Assembly (NCBI RefSeq): GCF_046630315.1
Contig: NZ_LQBD01000036.1
Span: 124,001 to 188,000, forward strand
Direction of reading: 5' to 3'
DNA length: 64,000 nt
From: Brucella anthropi_A
GTDB taxonomy: Bacteria > Pseudomonadota > Alphaproteobacteria > Rhizobiales > Rhizobiaceae
Shown here: positions 35,601-44,610 of the stretch, in pieces
Numbering within the stretch: the first letter of the stretch is position 1
Layout: each line of letters begins with the position of its first letter
Notes under the pieces: generated by a model
Seen by the model: only the letters and a program-made list of their open reading frames with translations
Told to the model about the DNA's origin: nothing
Databases searched by the model: none
Translations under genes and position numbers: made by a program

Positions 35601-38600
35601 GTTTCCGGCGGCTGGCGCAATGTCCGCTCCGGATAGAGCAGATAGGCGGCGACCTTCTGATAATCGGCAGCTTCGGCAGGCTTGATGCCGATATGGTAGA
35701 GCTGCACCTGCGAACTGGTCCACGACAGGGAATATTCGCGGGCGAAGGTTTCCGGGTGGCGATGCAGCGCCACGGCATGTTCCACCGCATCGCGGCTTCC
35801 GCCTGCAAAGGTCCAGAAGACGAGGCTCACCTTCTTATGCGCCGGAACGCGGACGCGCGTGCGCACCGAAGCGATCGGGTCGAGCACGCAGCCCTGGCTG
35901 CCGGTAAACCTCGCGCCCGGATCGAAGGCAGCCGCATCGCGCAAGGAACGACCACGCCCGACAAAGGCACGACGGTCGGTTTCCACCTCGATCTCGCGCA
36001 CGGCCCCCGTGAGGTCGGTCATGAAATGCGCGACATGAATATCCGGATCGGACGGCGCGCGCTTGCGGCGCTTGGCATAGATGGTGGACCCATTGTCGGA
36101 GATTTCGGTTTCCACGAACATCTTGGCAAAGGCCGGATGGGCGGCATCGCCGTCGCTATCGGTCAGCACCAGTTCCGCATAGGAGGTGACCTCGATCATG
36201 CGGTCGCGGGCGGACGTGTTGATGATGTCGAGCCTACGGCCCTCGCCGTCAGATTCCGACGACACGATCACTTCCATGACCGTCTTGATATCACCGGCGG
36301 TCTTGTAGAATTCCGCCTTGTCTTCGGTGAAGACCGTCTTGGTTTCCTCTTCCGGGTTGCGGACCGGCTCGCCGGTCGCCGACCACCAATAGCCGCTTTC
36401 CATGTCGCGCAGGAACAGGAATGTGCCCTGCAAATCTTCCGACGCATCGGCGTGGAAGCGGGTAATGTCCCAATTGTGCCAGCGGCTGTAGCCCGAGCCA
36501 TTGGCCGTCACCATCAGCGCATATTGGCCGTTCGACATCATATGGGTGGTGCGCGGCGCCTTGAACGGCTTGTCGACAATCCGCATCGGCGCATCGTCGA
36601 AGCCGCCGGAATCAACCCGCATCGGATTTTCCGTCTTGGCGTAGATCATCGGGATTTCGCGCGGCGCCTTTTCCTGAAGCAGGAGTTCGGCGGCCTCGAT
36701 CACCGGATCGGAGTGGAAACGCTCGCGCATCCGGCCTTCGAAGATCACATTGTTGACCGCGATGATCGCCATGCCATGATGGTGGGCATAGTAGTTCTTG
36801 ACCACCGCACAAAGCTCTCCTTCGCGAACACGCGACGGCGTGAAATCCACCGAATCGTGGAAGCCATAGCGCCCAAGCGCGCCGAGCTTGGCAAGGCGCT
36901 TGAGGTTGGCAACGGCTGCGGCCGGCTGATATTGCGCGGCAAGCAGGCTCGCATAGGGCGCGATGACCGCATTGCGCGACAGGCCGCGTTGCAGGCCGAG
37001 ATTCGGCACGCCGAAGTTGGAATACTGGTAGTTCATATGCGCATCGCGCGCATTGAACGCCGCTTCCGAAATGCCCCATGGCAGGCCACGCGAGGTCGCA
37101 TAGTCGATCTGGCGCTGCACCACGAGCTTGTTGGTCTGGTCGAGAAGCGAACCGAGCGGCTCGGACATGACCAGCGGCGGCATCAGATATTCGAACATCG
37201 AGCCCGACCAGGAGAGCAGAGCGCCCTTCCAGCCCACCGGCACCAGAAGACGGCCAAGCTTGAACCAATGTTCGACCGGCACGTCGCCCTTGGCAATCGC
37301 AAACAGGCTTGCCAGACGCGCTTCCGACGCCAGAAGATCGTAGCAGCTTTCGTCCAGTTCGTTTTCCTGCACGCGGAAACCGATGGAGAGTAGGCGGCGC
37401 TCCTTCCGCTCAAGGAAGCCGAACTGCATGTCGAATGCCAGCTGGCGCGAACGGGTTGCGAGATCGCGCAGACGTTCGCGCAGCGCATCCGTGTCGTGCT
37501 CGCCGATGGAATCGTCGGTATGCGCCTTGCAGGTATCGACCAGAATACGGCCCCATTCCACGGCTTCCGCGCTGGCGGGCGTTTCGATTTCGCCGTCGAG
37601 TTCGTCCATCAGGCGCACGATATCGGTTGCGAAGAGCGACAGGTTGATGGTGCGGAAGGATGCCGTTTCCGGCTCATCCTTGATAGAAATCACGGCGCGG
37701 CGGAAATTGGCGATCCGCTCTTCCAGACGGCGGCGCAGCGGACGCAAAATCCGGCGGTCGTCCGGGATTTTTGCGATTGTCTCTTCCAGGATGTCGTTGA
37801 CATCGAGAATGCCGTCGAGATCCCCTTGCATGTAGACGGACGGCGCTTCGGCCCATTCTTCCAATGCGGACGACAATGTGACCAGATGACCGGCAAGATT
37901 GCCGCTATCCACCGCCGAGACATAGAGCGGGCGCATCGGCGTCAGCGTGTTGGTCTCGTACCAATTGTAGAGATGGCCCTGATATTTCTCCATCTTCTCA
38001 AGCGTATTGACGGTCGCTTCAACTCGATCCAGCGTTTCGCCAAAGCCGATCCAGCCGAAATCACGCGCGGCGACCACCGACAGGAGATAGACGCCGATAT
38101 TGGTCGGCGATGTGCGCTGCGCGACAATCGGCGCCGGGTCTTCCTGGAAGTTGTCCGGCGGCAGATGGTTGTTCTCTTCATTGGCGAATTCGGCGAAATA
38201 GCGCCATGTCCGGCGCGCATAGCGGCGCAGGTCCGACTTGTCGGAAGAAAGCACTTCCAGCGTGTCCTGCGGCTTGGCCGAACGGCTGACGAGCCACGCG
38301 ATCAGCGGCGAGGCAAACCAGATGACGGCGAAAGGTGCGGCGATCAGCGCGGCATGGCTTTCAGCGGCAAGGGGGAAGAAGATCGCCAGACCCGCAATCG
38401 CCAGGGCCGGCCACATGAGCTGGAAATAATAAAGCAGCGTATCGGGAGAGGTTTTCGCCTGTGCCGCCGTGCGCCATTCCAGTAGATTGCGGTGCGAGAC
38501 GAACAGGCGATAGAGGGTGCGCGCAATGGCATCGGCCATCAAAAACGCCGAATGCGCGATGAAGGTGGTGCGCAGCGCCACGTCCGCCGTGCCGAGCGCG

Positions 38601-41299
38601 ATATCGGTCAGCACCGATTGCGCGTGGCCTTTCAGCGAATAGTCCATGTTCGAGGGGATGAGGTTCGTCACAATGCCGAAGGTCGGGGCCACGAACATGG
38701 AAAGAATGAGGAAGCCCTGCCAGACGGCGGCGGCGCCAAGCGGCAGGACGCACCAGCCGACAACGGCTGCGATCAGCCACAGGATGGGATTGAGCGAGCG
38801 GCGCAGATTGTCGACCATCTTCCAGCGCGTGATGGCGCTGACGCCGCGGCTCGTCGAGAACAGCCACGGCAGAAGCTGCCAGTCGCCACGCGCCCAGCGA
38901 TGGTGACGCGAAACGTCGACATTATAGCCGGTCGGATAATCCTCGACCACTTCAACGTCGCTGACCAGCGCCGCGCGGGCATAGCCGCCTTCGAGAAGGT
39001 CATGGCTGAGCAGCGTGTTTTCCGGCACGCGGCCCTTCAGCGCCGCCTCGAAAGCGTCGATGTCGTAAAGTCCCTTGCCGGTGAAGGTGCCTTCGCCGAG
39101 CAAGTCCTGATAGGTGTCGGACACGGCAAAGACATAAGGATCAATACCGCGATTGACCGAGAAGACGCGCTGCAGGAACGAGGCTTCGTCGCCGGTGGTG
39201 AGCGAAGGCGTGACGCGCGGCTGGAGAATGCCGTAGCCACGGATGACCTTGCCGGTCTTCTCGTCAATGACGGGGCGGTTCAGCGGATGGCTGAGCTTGC
39301 CGGCCAGATGCGTGACGGATTCCGGCGTCAGACGCGTATCGGCGTCCAGCGTCATCACATATTTGATTTCCTTCGGCAGGCGCTCGTCGGCGGGGAAGAA
39401 ACTCGTATCCTGATCGCCGCGCAAGAGCAGGTTCAGCTCGTGCAGCTTGCCGCGCTTGCGCTCCCAGCCCATCCAGCAATTCTGCTTCTCGTTGAACAGG
39501 CGGCGGCGGTGCAGAAGGAAAAAGCGCGGCTGGTCGTCGCCGGTATAATGCTCATTGAGCCTGGCGATTTCCTCACGCGCATATTCATAGATTTCCATAT
39601 CCGCGGGCGTGATCTCCTGGCTTGCATCGGTCCAGTCGCTGACCAATGCAAAGTAGATTTCACCGCGCGGATTGGTGAGATAATGAACTTCCAGATTGCG
39701 AATCTGCTCGTCGATGGAATCCCGCGAGGTGATGAAGGTCGGCACCGCAACCAGCGTGCGCGCCTCCGCCGGCAGGCCTTCCTTATATTCGAAACCGATA
39801 AGCCGTGTCGGCTGCACGAACCATGGCACCAGCGCATTGAACAGCGAATAGGACGCGTCCATCGCCGGGAAAAGCGCCAGAAGCGTGAACAGCGTGCGCA
39901 GATCGGTCGAAAGACCGGCGCGGATCATGCAGTAGTTCACCAGAAGCAAGGTCAGGATGGTGAGGATCGCCGTGGGGATGAACAGGCCCCAAAGGCCGAG
40001 CCCCCGATAGAAGCGCAGCGCCCTGGCCCCGAACGGCGCCTTGTAACCGCAGACCTTTTCCAGTTCCTTGCGGCCTTCGCCTGAAAGATAATAGGCGATT
40101 GCGCCCTTGCCTTCCGCTTCCGGATGTCCTGCCTTTTCGGCACGGTGGCCGTCTTCGGCCAGCTTGAGCGCTGCCCAGGTGATGTCGATTTCGCTCATGT
40201 CCGAATAGCGGGCGAGCTTTTCGATCGTCACGCGATAGGCATTGCGGGAGCGGAAATCCAGAAGCTCGAAATCGCTGTGGTCGCGCAGGATCGCATCGAC
40301 CTCGTTGACGGTTTCGAACCAGGTTTCCCAGTCCACGTCGTCAATGGATTTCAGGCTGCGGATGACATTGCCCATCGTGACGCCGCCGGTGGACTGGCGG
40401 GCATGTTCCTCGACGATGGCGTCTTCGGCATTGCTGCCTTCCTGTTCCAGAATCCGTTCCAGCCAGTTGGCTGCCGCCGTGGTGTCGGTGGAGGAGGAAC
40501 GCAGGCGATAAAGCAGATGGGTCGCGAAAGTGCTGTCGCGGGCGGCATCGGCATATTGCGCCAGAACCGAATCCAGTTCGGCCCCGTCGGCGGCCACCAC
40601 GATGCGGTCGGCAGCCGTATTGGCAAGATTGCGCATGATGCGCGCGCGATCGACGCGCAGTGCCAGGCGGCGCGCATTCTCGATCAGGAAATAGCGCACC
40701 GCAGACGGCAGCGCCCACAATTCACCGATCTTCAGCGGCTCGACGGTCTGGAAACCCTTGACGATGGCCGTCAGCGTCTTCAGCGAGAAATTGCTGTCCG
40801 TATGGGCGACATAAAGCCAGGCCAGCGCGAAAATGCGCGGCATGCCCTCGTAATTTTCGGACGGCGCCTTGTAGAGCGGCAGTTGCCGGATGAAGCGGCG
40901 CGGCAGGTCGCGGCGGGCCTGCTGCACGTTTTTGTCGATCTGGTAATGGTTGTCGAGCAGCCATTGGGCGGCTGGCGTGATGGTTTCGCCCGCGCGCGAG
41001 GCGGCATCGGAGGCGCGGTAGGCATGCAGGATCAGCTTGCCGTTTTCGGACAGGCGCTGATCGAAGGGAAAGGAAATATAGCCCGGCAGCGGAATGTCTT
41101 CGCCGCGCGCCACGGCAGCGGCAAGCGCGCCAAGCTCTTCCTCGGTCTTATACAGGGCCCGGATGGGAGACGGCTGTTCAGGCGGAATCCGGCCCGATGC
41201 ATCGGGCTCGCTGGATTTGGGTTCCATCGACGGTTGCTGCATCGGCGATTTATTCTCGGTAGAGGTTGATCTGGAGAGCGAAGAAGACAATTCCGGCAT
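32633..41299 (-). CDS. cgs: cyclic beta-1,2-glucan synthetase
   Basis: Predicted 2888-residue inner-membrane enzyme that starts, extends, limits the length of and cyclises beta-1,2-glucan from UDP-glucose. The product is periplasmic and needed for Brucella virulence. An N-terminal soluble region precedes several membrane helices (about 430-480 and 800-1000). The GT84 glycosyltransferase lies between them, with LDADTRLTPES (Asp about 652 and 654), FTGKGLYDIDAFE and HHRWARGDWQLLPWL. The second half holds the glycoamylase-like domain and a C-terminal GH94 phosphorylase domain (GGDWNDGMNLVG, YTHGATWAILALARMG, YTGSAGWFYRVATEG) that sets chain length. The frame is intact throughout. The symbol chvB/ndvB is used in relatives. 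The most N-terminal ATG is used; the ATG at residue 20 is also possible. Confidence 0.97.
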   Translation of the reverse strand: MPELSSSLSRSTSTENKSPMQQPSMEPKSSEPDASGRIPPEQPSPIRALYKTEEELGALAAAVARGEDIPLPGYISFPFDQRLSENGKLILHAYRASDAASRAGETITPAAQWLLDNHYQIDKNVQQARRDLPRRFIRQLPLYKAPSENYEGMPRIFALAWLYVAHTDSNFSLKTLTAIVKGFQTVEPLKIGELWALPSAVRYFLIENARRLALRVDRARIMRNLANTAADRIVVAADGAELDSVLAQYADAARDSTFATHLLYRLRSSSTDTTAAANWLERILEQEGSNAEDAIVEEHARQSTGGVTMGNVIRSLKSIDDVDWETWFETVNEVDAILRDHSDFELLDFRSRNAYRVTIEKLARYSDMSEIDITWAALKLAEDGHRAEKAGHPEAEGKGAIAYYLSGEGRKELEKVCGYKAPFGARALRFYRGLGLWGLFIPTAILTILTLLLVNYCMIRAGLSTDLRTLFTLLALFPAMDASYSLFNALVPWFVQPTRLIGFEYKEGLPAEARTLVAVPTFITSRDSIDEQIRNLEVHYLTNPRGEIYFALVSDWTDASQEITPADMEIYEYAREEIARLNEHYTGDDQPRFFLLHRRRLFNEKQNCWMGWERKRGKLHELNLLLRGDQDTSFFPADERLPKEIKYVMTLDADTRLTPESVTHLAGKLSHPLNRPVIDEKTGKVIRGYGILQPRVTPSLTTGDEASFLQRVFSVNRGIDPYVFAVSDTYQDLLGEGTFTGKGLYDIDAFEAALKGRVPENTLLSHDLLEGGYARAALVSDVEVVEDYPTGYNVDVSRHHRWARGDWQLLPWLFSTSRGVSAITRWKMVDNLRRSLNPILWLIAAVVGWCVLPLGAAAVWQGFLILSMFVAPTFGIVTNLIPSNMDYSLKGHAQSVLTDIALGTADVALRTTFIAHSAFLMADAIARTLYRLFVSHRNLLEWRTAAQAKTSPDTLLYYFQLMWPALAIAGLAIFFPLAAESHAALIAAPFAVIWFASPLIAWLVSRSAKPQDTLEVLSSDKSDLRRYARRTWRYFAEFANEENNHLPPDNFQEDPAPIVAQRTSPTNIGVYLLSVVAARDFGWIGFGETLDRVEATVNTLEKMEKYQGHLYNWYETNTLTPMRPLYVSAVDSGNLAGHLVTLSSALEEWAEAPSVYMQGDLDGILDVNDILEETIAKIPDDRRILRPLRRRLEERIANFRRAVISIKDEPETASFRTINLSLFATDIVRLMDELDGEIETPASAEAVEWGRILVDTCKAHTDDSIGEHDTDALRERLRDLATRSRQLAFDMQFGFLERKERRLLSIGFRVQENELDESCYDLLASEARLASLFAIAKGDVPVEHWFKLGRLLVPVGWKGALLSWSGSMFEYLMPPLVMSEPLGSLLDQTNKLVVQRQIDYATSRGLPWGISEAAFNARDAHMNYQYSNFGVPNLGLQRGLSRNAVIAPYASLLAAQYQPAAAVANLKRLAKLGALGRYGFHDSVDFTPSRVREGELCAVVKNYYAHHHGMAIIAVNNVIFEGRMRERFHSDPVIEAAELLLQEKAPREIPMIYAKTENPMRVDSGGFDDAPMRIVDKPFKAPRTTHMMSNGQYALMVTANGSGYSRWHNWDITRFHADASEDLQGTFLFLRDMESGYWWSATGEPVRNPEEETKTVFTEDKAEFYKTAGDIKTVMEVIVSSESDGEGRRLDIINTSARDRMIEVTSYAELVLTDSDGDAAHPAFAKMFVETEISDNGSTIYAKRRKRAPSDPDIHVAHFMTDLTGAVREIEVETDRRAFVGRGRSLRDAAAFDPGARFTGSQGCVLDPIASVRTRVRVPAHKKVSLVFWTFAGGSRDAVEHAVALHRHPETFAREYSLSWTSSQVQLYHIGIKPAEAADYQKVAAYLLYPERTLRQPPETIASGLGKQSDLWPMSISGDYPIFALRIDNEADLDVLRGVLRAQEYWRSKGLTVDVVAVNERAFSYAQDTQRAIDWIVEGFRARGGGQPHIFAVRRDQMSDESYNTLLASARIVMHAQNGSLAEQLRRSEEITVDLAARDAKTAIVGQASAQMSSQGLGAAGLAPIAIERGTEERRPAVQPAVNRPVPSGDDLRFWNGYGGFAEDGSYVVRINNRTTTPHPWINVIANPNFGFHVSAEGSAFTWAGNSRDYQLTPWANDPVTNRPGEAIYILDRETGRTFAPTASVLRDEAVTYEARHGHGYSSFGAQHGELALDLTHIVDADKPVRLSRLTITNKGRSKRKLRIYGYVEWVLGNARAKNAPFIVPSQDEELGALFAGNPYHPDKSGQIAFFAATEKPQSVTADRSEFIGTTGSVDRPEVVLAGKALSGTVEAGRDPCAALALDIEVGPGEAREIVFLLGNAADQKQAKTLIAETRKVSFGDRLAAAKRHWEGLFDRVQVKTPDPAFDLLVNGWLPYQAIACRIWARAAFYQASGAFGFRDQLQDTLSLLLLDPSLARAQILNAASRQFPEGDVQHWWLPATGAGVRTLISDDVVWLGYGASLYVETTGDRSILDEKLPFLAGRKLEEGEHDAFYQPEISEQTASLYEHCALALDLAVARTGKHGLPLILGGDWNDGMNLVGVKGEGESVWLGWFLAYTLGKFIPIAEARKDKKRVDIWKAHLESLTKALDRDGWDGQWYRRGFYDNGAPLGSKDSDECQIDAIAQSWSVLSGVADPKRAEQAMASLEKYLLDDEGELLRLFTPPFDVTIQEPGYIKGYPPGVRENGGQYTHGATWAILALARMGKTAEAWKLFSLISPVSHGRNPDIYRVEPYVIAADIYSVEPRRGQGGWTWYTGSAGWFYRVATEGILGVTRRGDRLHLDPALPPEWDGYEAELRFGEALYRVKVVAGAKDKAVKLNGRKVGKPDEGVPIKPDGEHEIVVELPKQK

Positions 41300-41490
41300 C
41301 TGCCTTAACAGCCTTTCCGAAGGAAATGAGTTATCTGCGGCGGGTGGATACTGACATTATTTTCACTTCAGGGAAACGGCAGTATCCGTGATCGGTTCCC
41401 TGAATGTCGACCGCATTTGGCCAAAATGCGACGGCGCAATGTGCTGATCTTCAAACCGTTTGAATCGCAACGCACAATTCTTTCCGCCCA

Positions 41491-41505
41491 TTAATGTTGC
41501 GTTAT
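41491..41505 (-). promoter_or_regulatory. near-match CtrA box upstream of cgs
   Basis: TTAATGTTGCGTTAT is TTAA, seven bases, TTAT, one mismatch from the TTAA-N7-TTAA box. It lies about 190 bases upstream of the cgs start. Chance matches to this short pattern are common, so confidence is low. Confidence 0.25.
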
Positions 41506-41612
41506 GGAACACCCCGTTTCCTGCAACCCTAACATATTGAAAATAAAAATAATACTACCGCAGGTAACGCACCGAAAATTTCATCGCGAAAGGCTCGTAC
41601 TCTGAAATACGG

Positions 41613-41656
41613 AAAAGCCCGGCAGGCCTGCGGGAATCACCGCGCATCTGCCGGGC
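41613..41656 (-). terminator. terminator of the sulfate transport operon
   Basis: GCCCGGCAG (41617-41625) pairs with CTGCCGGGC (41648-41656). Read on the minus strand the stem is followed by TTTTCC. The 22-base loop contains a further short palindrome GCAGGCCTGC. Confidence 0.7.
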
Positions 41657-41686
41657 CTTGTGTTTCAGTTCACCCGAAATTGAGGA

Positions 41687-42751
41687 TCAGGAATCTGCTC
41701 CGGAACCGGTGTCTCCGGTCGGAAAAAGCTTCCAGTAGCGCGGGCGGAAAGCGATGCGGCTTTTTTCCGCAGCCGGATGTTCGGCCGGAATTTCGATCTC
41801 GATCCGCTCGCGCGCGCCACCCACTTCCAGTTCGACACGCCGCTTGCCGCCCGAACGGCGGCTGGCCACCACCGTGCCTGCAATGCAGCCGCCGCAACCA
41901 TCCAGCAATTCCACATCGTGCGGGCGGAAGAAGAGTTGTGCGTCACCGTCCGCCACACCCTCGACGGTAAGGCCGATATTGCGGTCGACAAGCCAGACCT
42001 CGCCCTTTTCGACCCGCACCGGCAGCGTGCTGGACTCGCCGATGAAGCCATAGACACCGGGGGAATTCGGATTGTCATAGACCTCGTCCGGCGTGCCGAT
42101 CTGCTCGATACGGCCCTGGCTCATCACCACCACGCGGTCGGCCAGTTCCAGCGCCTCGTCCTGATCATGCGTCACGAAAACGGTGGTATGGCCGGTCTTG
42201 TCGTGGATTTCGCGCAGCCAGCGGCGCAATTCCTTGCGCACCAGCGCATCGAGCGCACCGAACGGTTCGTCGAGAAGCAGGACTTTCGGCTCGATCGCCA
42301 TGGCGCGGGCAAGCGCCACGCGCTGGCGCTGGCCGCCGGAAAGCTGTGCCGGATAGCGTTTTTCGAGCCCCTGCAACTGGACGAGATCGAGCAGTTCCAG
42401 CGCGCGATTACGAATGGCATCGCTCGACGGGCGTGTCGCGCTGGGGCGCACCTTGAGGCCGAAGCCGATATTCTCCGCCACCGTCATATGACGGAACAGC
42501 GCATAATGCTGGAAAACGAAGCCGACATTGCGCTCCTGCACGCTCTTCTGCGACGCATCCTCATCGCCAAAGAAAATCGTGCCCTCGGTCGGCGTTTCCA
42601 GCCCGGCGATCAGGCGCAAAAGCGTGGTCTTGCCCGAACCGGAAGGTCCAAGCAGGGCGATCAGCTCGCCGGAGCGAATATCCAGCGAGACATTATGCAA
42701 AGCCGGGAAGCGAGCGAACTCCTTACGCACACCGGCAACACGAACTTCCAT
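41687..42751 (-). CDS. cysA: sulfate/thiosulfate ABC transporter ATP-binding protein
   Basis: Predicted 354-residue ATPase. Walker A GPSGSGKTTLLRL, Q-loop FVFQHYALF, signature LSGGQRQRVALARAMA, Walker B VLLLDEPFGALD, and switch His in FVTHDQDEA. A TOBE-type regulatory domain fills the C-terminus. It powers sulfate and thiosulfate import by the adjacent permeases CysT and CysW. The frame extends to 42892, but AAGGA lies 8 bases before the ATG at 42751 (MEVRVAGVRK), which matches CysA family starts. Last gene of the operon, 73 bases after cysW. Confidence 0.94.
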   Translation of the reverse strand: MEVRVAGVRKEFARFPALHNVSLDIRSGELIALLGPSGSGKTTLLRLIAGLETPTEGTIFFGDEDASQKSVQERNVGFVFQHYALFRHMTVAENIGFGLKVRPSATRPSSDAIRNRALELLDLVQLQGLEKRYPAQLSGGQRQRVALARAMAIEPKVLLLDEPFGALDALVRKELRRWLREIHDKTGHTTVFVTHDQDEALELADRVVVMSQGRIEQIGTPDEVYDNPNSPGVYGFIGESSTLPVRVEKGEVWLVDRNIGLTVEGVADGDAQLFFRPHDVELLDGCGGCIAGTVVASRRSGGKRRVELEVGGARERIEIEIPAEHPAAEKSRIAFRPRYWKLFPTGDTGSGADS

Positions 42752-42824
42752 TCCCAATCCTTTCCCCTGCCGCCGCGCGGCCATGTTCATTTCCACCGCC
42801 TTGCGGACGGCTATCGGTTCAATT

Positions 42825-43697
42825 TTAATGTCCGTTTCCGCTGCCGGCCAGCTCATCGCCATAGCGCAGTTCCAGCGCCGTCTTGATGGCAAGCGTCAGC
42901 AGCGCCAGAAAAGCCAGGAGCGACGCCACCGCGAATGCGCCGACGAAGTTATATTCGTTGTAGAGAATTTCCACATGCAGCGGCATCGTATTGGTGAGAC
43001 CGCGAATATGTCCAGACACAACGGAAACAGCGCCGAACTCGCCCATTGCACGCGCATTGCACAGCAGCACGCCGTAAAGCAGCCCCCATTTGATATTGGG
43101 CAGCGTCACATGGCGGAAGGTCTGCCAGCCATTGGCGCCAAGCGAAATCGCAGCCTCCTCATCGCCGGTCCCCTGTTCCTGCATCAGCGGGATCAGTTCG
43201 CGTGCAACGAAGGGAAACGTGACGAAGACCGTGGCCAGCACGATGCCGGGGACCGCGAACAAGATTTCGATCCCATGCCGCGACAGCCACGGCCCGAGCA
43301 GGCTGTGGCTGGAGAACAGCAGCACGAAAACAAGGCCGGAAATGACCGGCGACACGGAAAAAGGCAGATCGATCAGCGTCGTCAGCAGCGCCTTGCCCTT
43401 GAATTCGAACTTGGCGATGGCCCAGGCGGCTGCAATGCCGAAGACCAGATTGAGCGGCACGGCGATGGCCGCGACGATCAGCGTGAGCCGGATCGCGGCC
43501 CAGGCGTCAGGCTCGACCAGCGCGGCCAAATATTCGCCCGCCCCCTTGCGGAAGGCTTCCACGAACACCGCAACCACCGGCAGAATGAGGAAGAGCGCCA
43601 GAAAAGCCAGCGCCAGGGCAATCAGCGTGATGCGTACGCCCAAGCTTTCGGTGACAGCGCTGCGGCAGGCGGGGGAATGCGCAGGTTCATGCGCCAT
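42825..43697 (-). CDS. cysW: sulfate ABC transporter permease CysW
   Basis: Predicted 290-residue inner-membrane permease with about six helices. The EAA loop that docks on CysA reads DEEAAISLGANGWQTFRHVTLPNIKWGL. FGAVSVVSGHIRGLTNTMPLHVEILYNEY is characteristic of CysW. Its start overlaps the end of cysT by 11 bases. Partner of CysT in the sulfate importer. Confidence 0.94.
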   Translation of the reverse strand: MAHEPAHSPACRSAVTESLGVRITLIALALAFLALFLILPVVAVFVEAFRKGAGEYLAALVEPDAWAAIRLTLIVAAIAVPLNLVFGIAAAWAIAKFEFKGKALLTTLIDLPFSVSPVISGLVFVLLFSSHSLLGPWLSRHGIEILFAVPGIVLATVFVTFPFVARELIPLMQEQGTGDEEAAISLGANGWQTFRHVTLPNIKWGLLYGVLLCNARAMGEFGAVSVVSGHIRGLTNTMPLHVEILYNEYNFVGAFAVASLLAFLALLTLAIKTALELRYGDELAGSGNGH

Positions 43698-44553
43698 GGC
43701 CGTATTTCCTCCGTGTCCACGACTGGATGAGATTGATGAAAAGCAGCATCGCGAAGGAAAGCGCCAGCATCACCGTGGCAAGCGCCGTCGCCCCGGCATA
43801 ATCATATTCCTCCAGCTTGATGACGATCAGAAGCGGCGCGATTTCCGAGACATAGGGCGTATTGCCCGCAATGAAGATGACCGAGCCATATTCGCCGACC
43901 CCGCGCGCGAAAGCGAGCGCAAAGCCGGTCAGGATGGCGGGTTGAAGGCTCGGCAGCAGTACCCGCCAGATAGTCTGGAACCGGGATGCGCCGAGCGTTG
44001 CCGCCGCCTCTTCGACCTCGCGGCTGATTTCCTCCATGATCGGCTGGACGGTGCGCACCACAAACGGCAGGCCGATGAAGATCAGCGCGATGACGATGCC
44101 CGCCCGCGAAAAGGCGATGCGAATGCCGAACGGCGTCAGCAGGCTGCCGATCCAGCCATTCGGCGCATAGATGGCGGCAAGCGCGATACCGGCCACCGCC
44201 GTTGGCAGCGCGAAGGGAATATCGACGATGGCATCGACGAACCGGCGCCCCGGAAAGCGATAGCGCACCAGAACCCAGGCGAGGATGACGCCGAAGACCA
44301 CATTGACCAGCGCCGCGATGAAGGACGTGCCGAAACTCGTTTCAAGCGCCTTCAAGGTGCGCTCGTCGGTGACGAGGCGCCAGAAGCCGAGAAATCCGAC
44401 TTCGGATGAACGCAGCACCAGTGCCGCAAGCGGAATGAGAATGAGAAGGGTCAGATAGGCAACACTGAAGCCGAACGTCAGCCCGAAACCGGGAATAACG
44501 CTCGGCTTTCTGAAGTGCGACCCTGCTCTGGCCCGTGCAGGGATCGAAGACAT
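43687..44553 (-). CDS. cysT: sulfate ABC transporter permease CysT
   Basis: Predicted 288-residue inner-membrane permease with about six helices. The EAA loop is EEAAATLGASRFQTIWRVLLPSLQPAIL, and ARGVGEYGSVIFIAGNTPYVSEIAPLLI is typical of CysT (CysU). It lies 57 bases downstream of the binding-protein gene and overlaps cysW by 11 bases. Forms the membrane channel with CysW. Confidence 0.94.
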   Translation of the reverse strand: MSSIPARARAGSHFRKPSVIPGFGLTFGFSVAYLTLLILIPLAALVLRSSEVGFLGFWRLVTDERTLKALETSFGTSFIAALVNVVFGVILAWVLVRYRFPGRRFVDAIVDIPFALPTAVAGIALAAIYAPNGWIGSLLTPFGIRIAFSRAGIVIALIFIGLPFVVRTVQPIMEEISREVEEAAATLGASRFQTIWRVLLPSLQPAILTGFALAFARGVGEYGSVIFIAGNTPYVSEIAPLLIVIKLEEYDYAGATALATVMLALSFAMLLFINLIQSWTRRKYGHGA

Positions 44554-44610
44554 GCGCTGGTTTGTTCCCTTTTCAGTGCGGATGGTGACTGATTGTTCTC
44601 GAATTCCGGA

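Larger units (their letters stand above)
41300..41686. other. intergenic spacer cgs / cysA
   Basis: The spacer of 387 bases carries the cgs leader, a near-match CtrA box (TTAA-N7-TTAT, 41491-41505), an AT-rich stretch at 41535-41560, and the cysA terminator at 41613-41656. No gene is visible. Confidence 0.5.

Noticed and set aside
34406..37393. A 995-codon plus-strand open frame
   Set aside because: It is antisense to cgs, whose minus-strand protein is continuous and clearly conserved. High GC content keeps the opposite frame free of stops.
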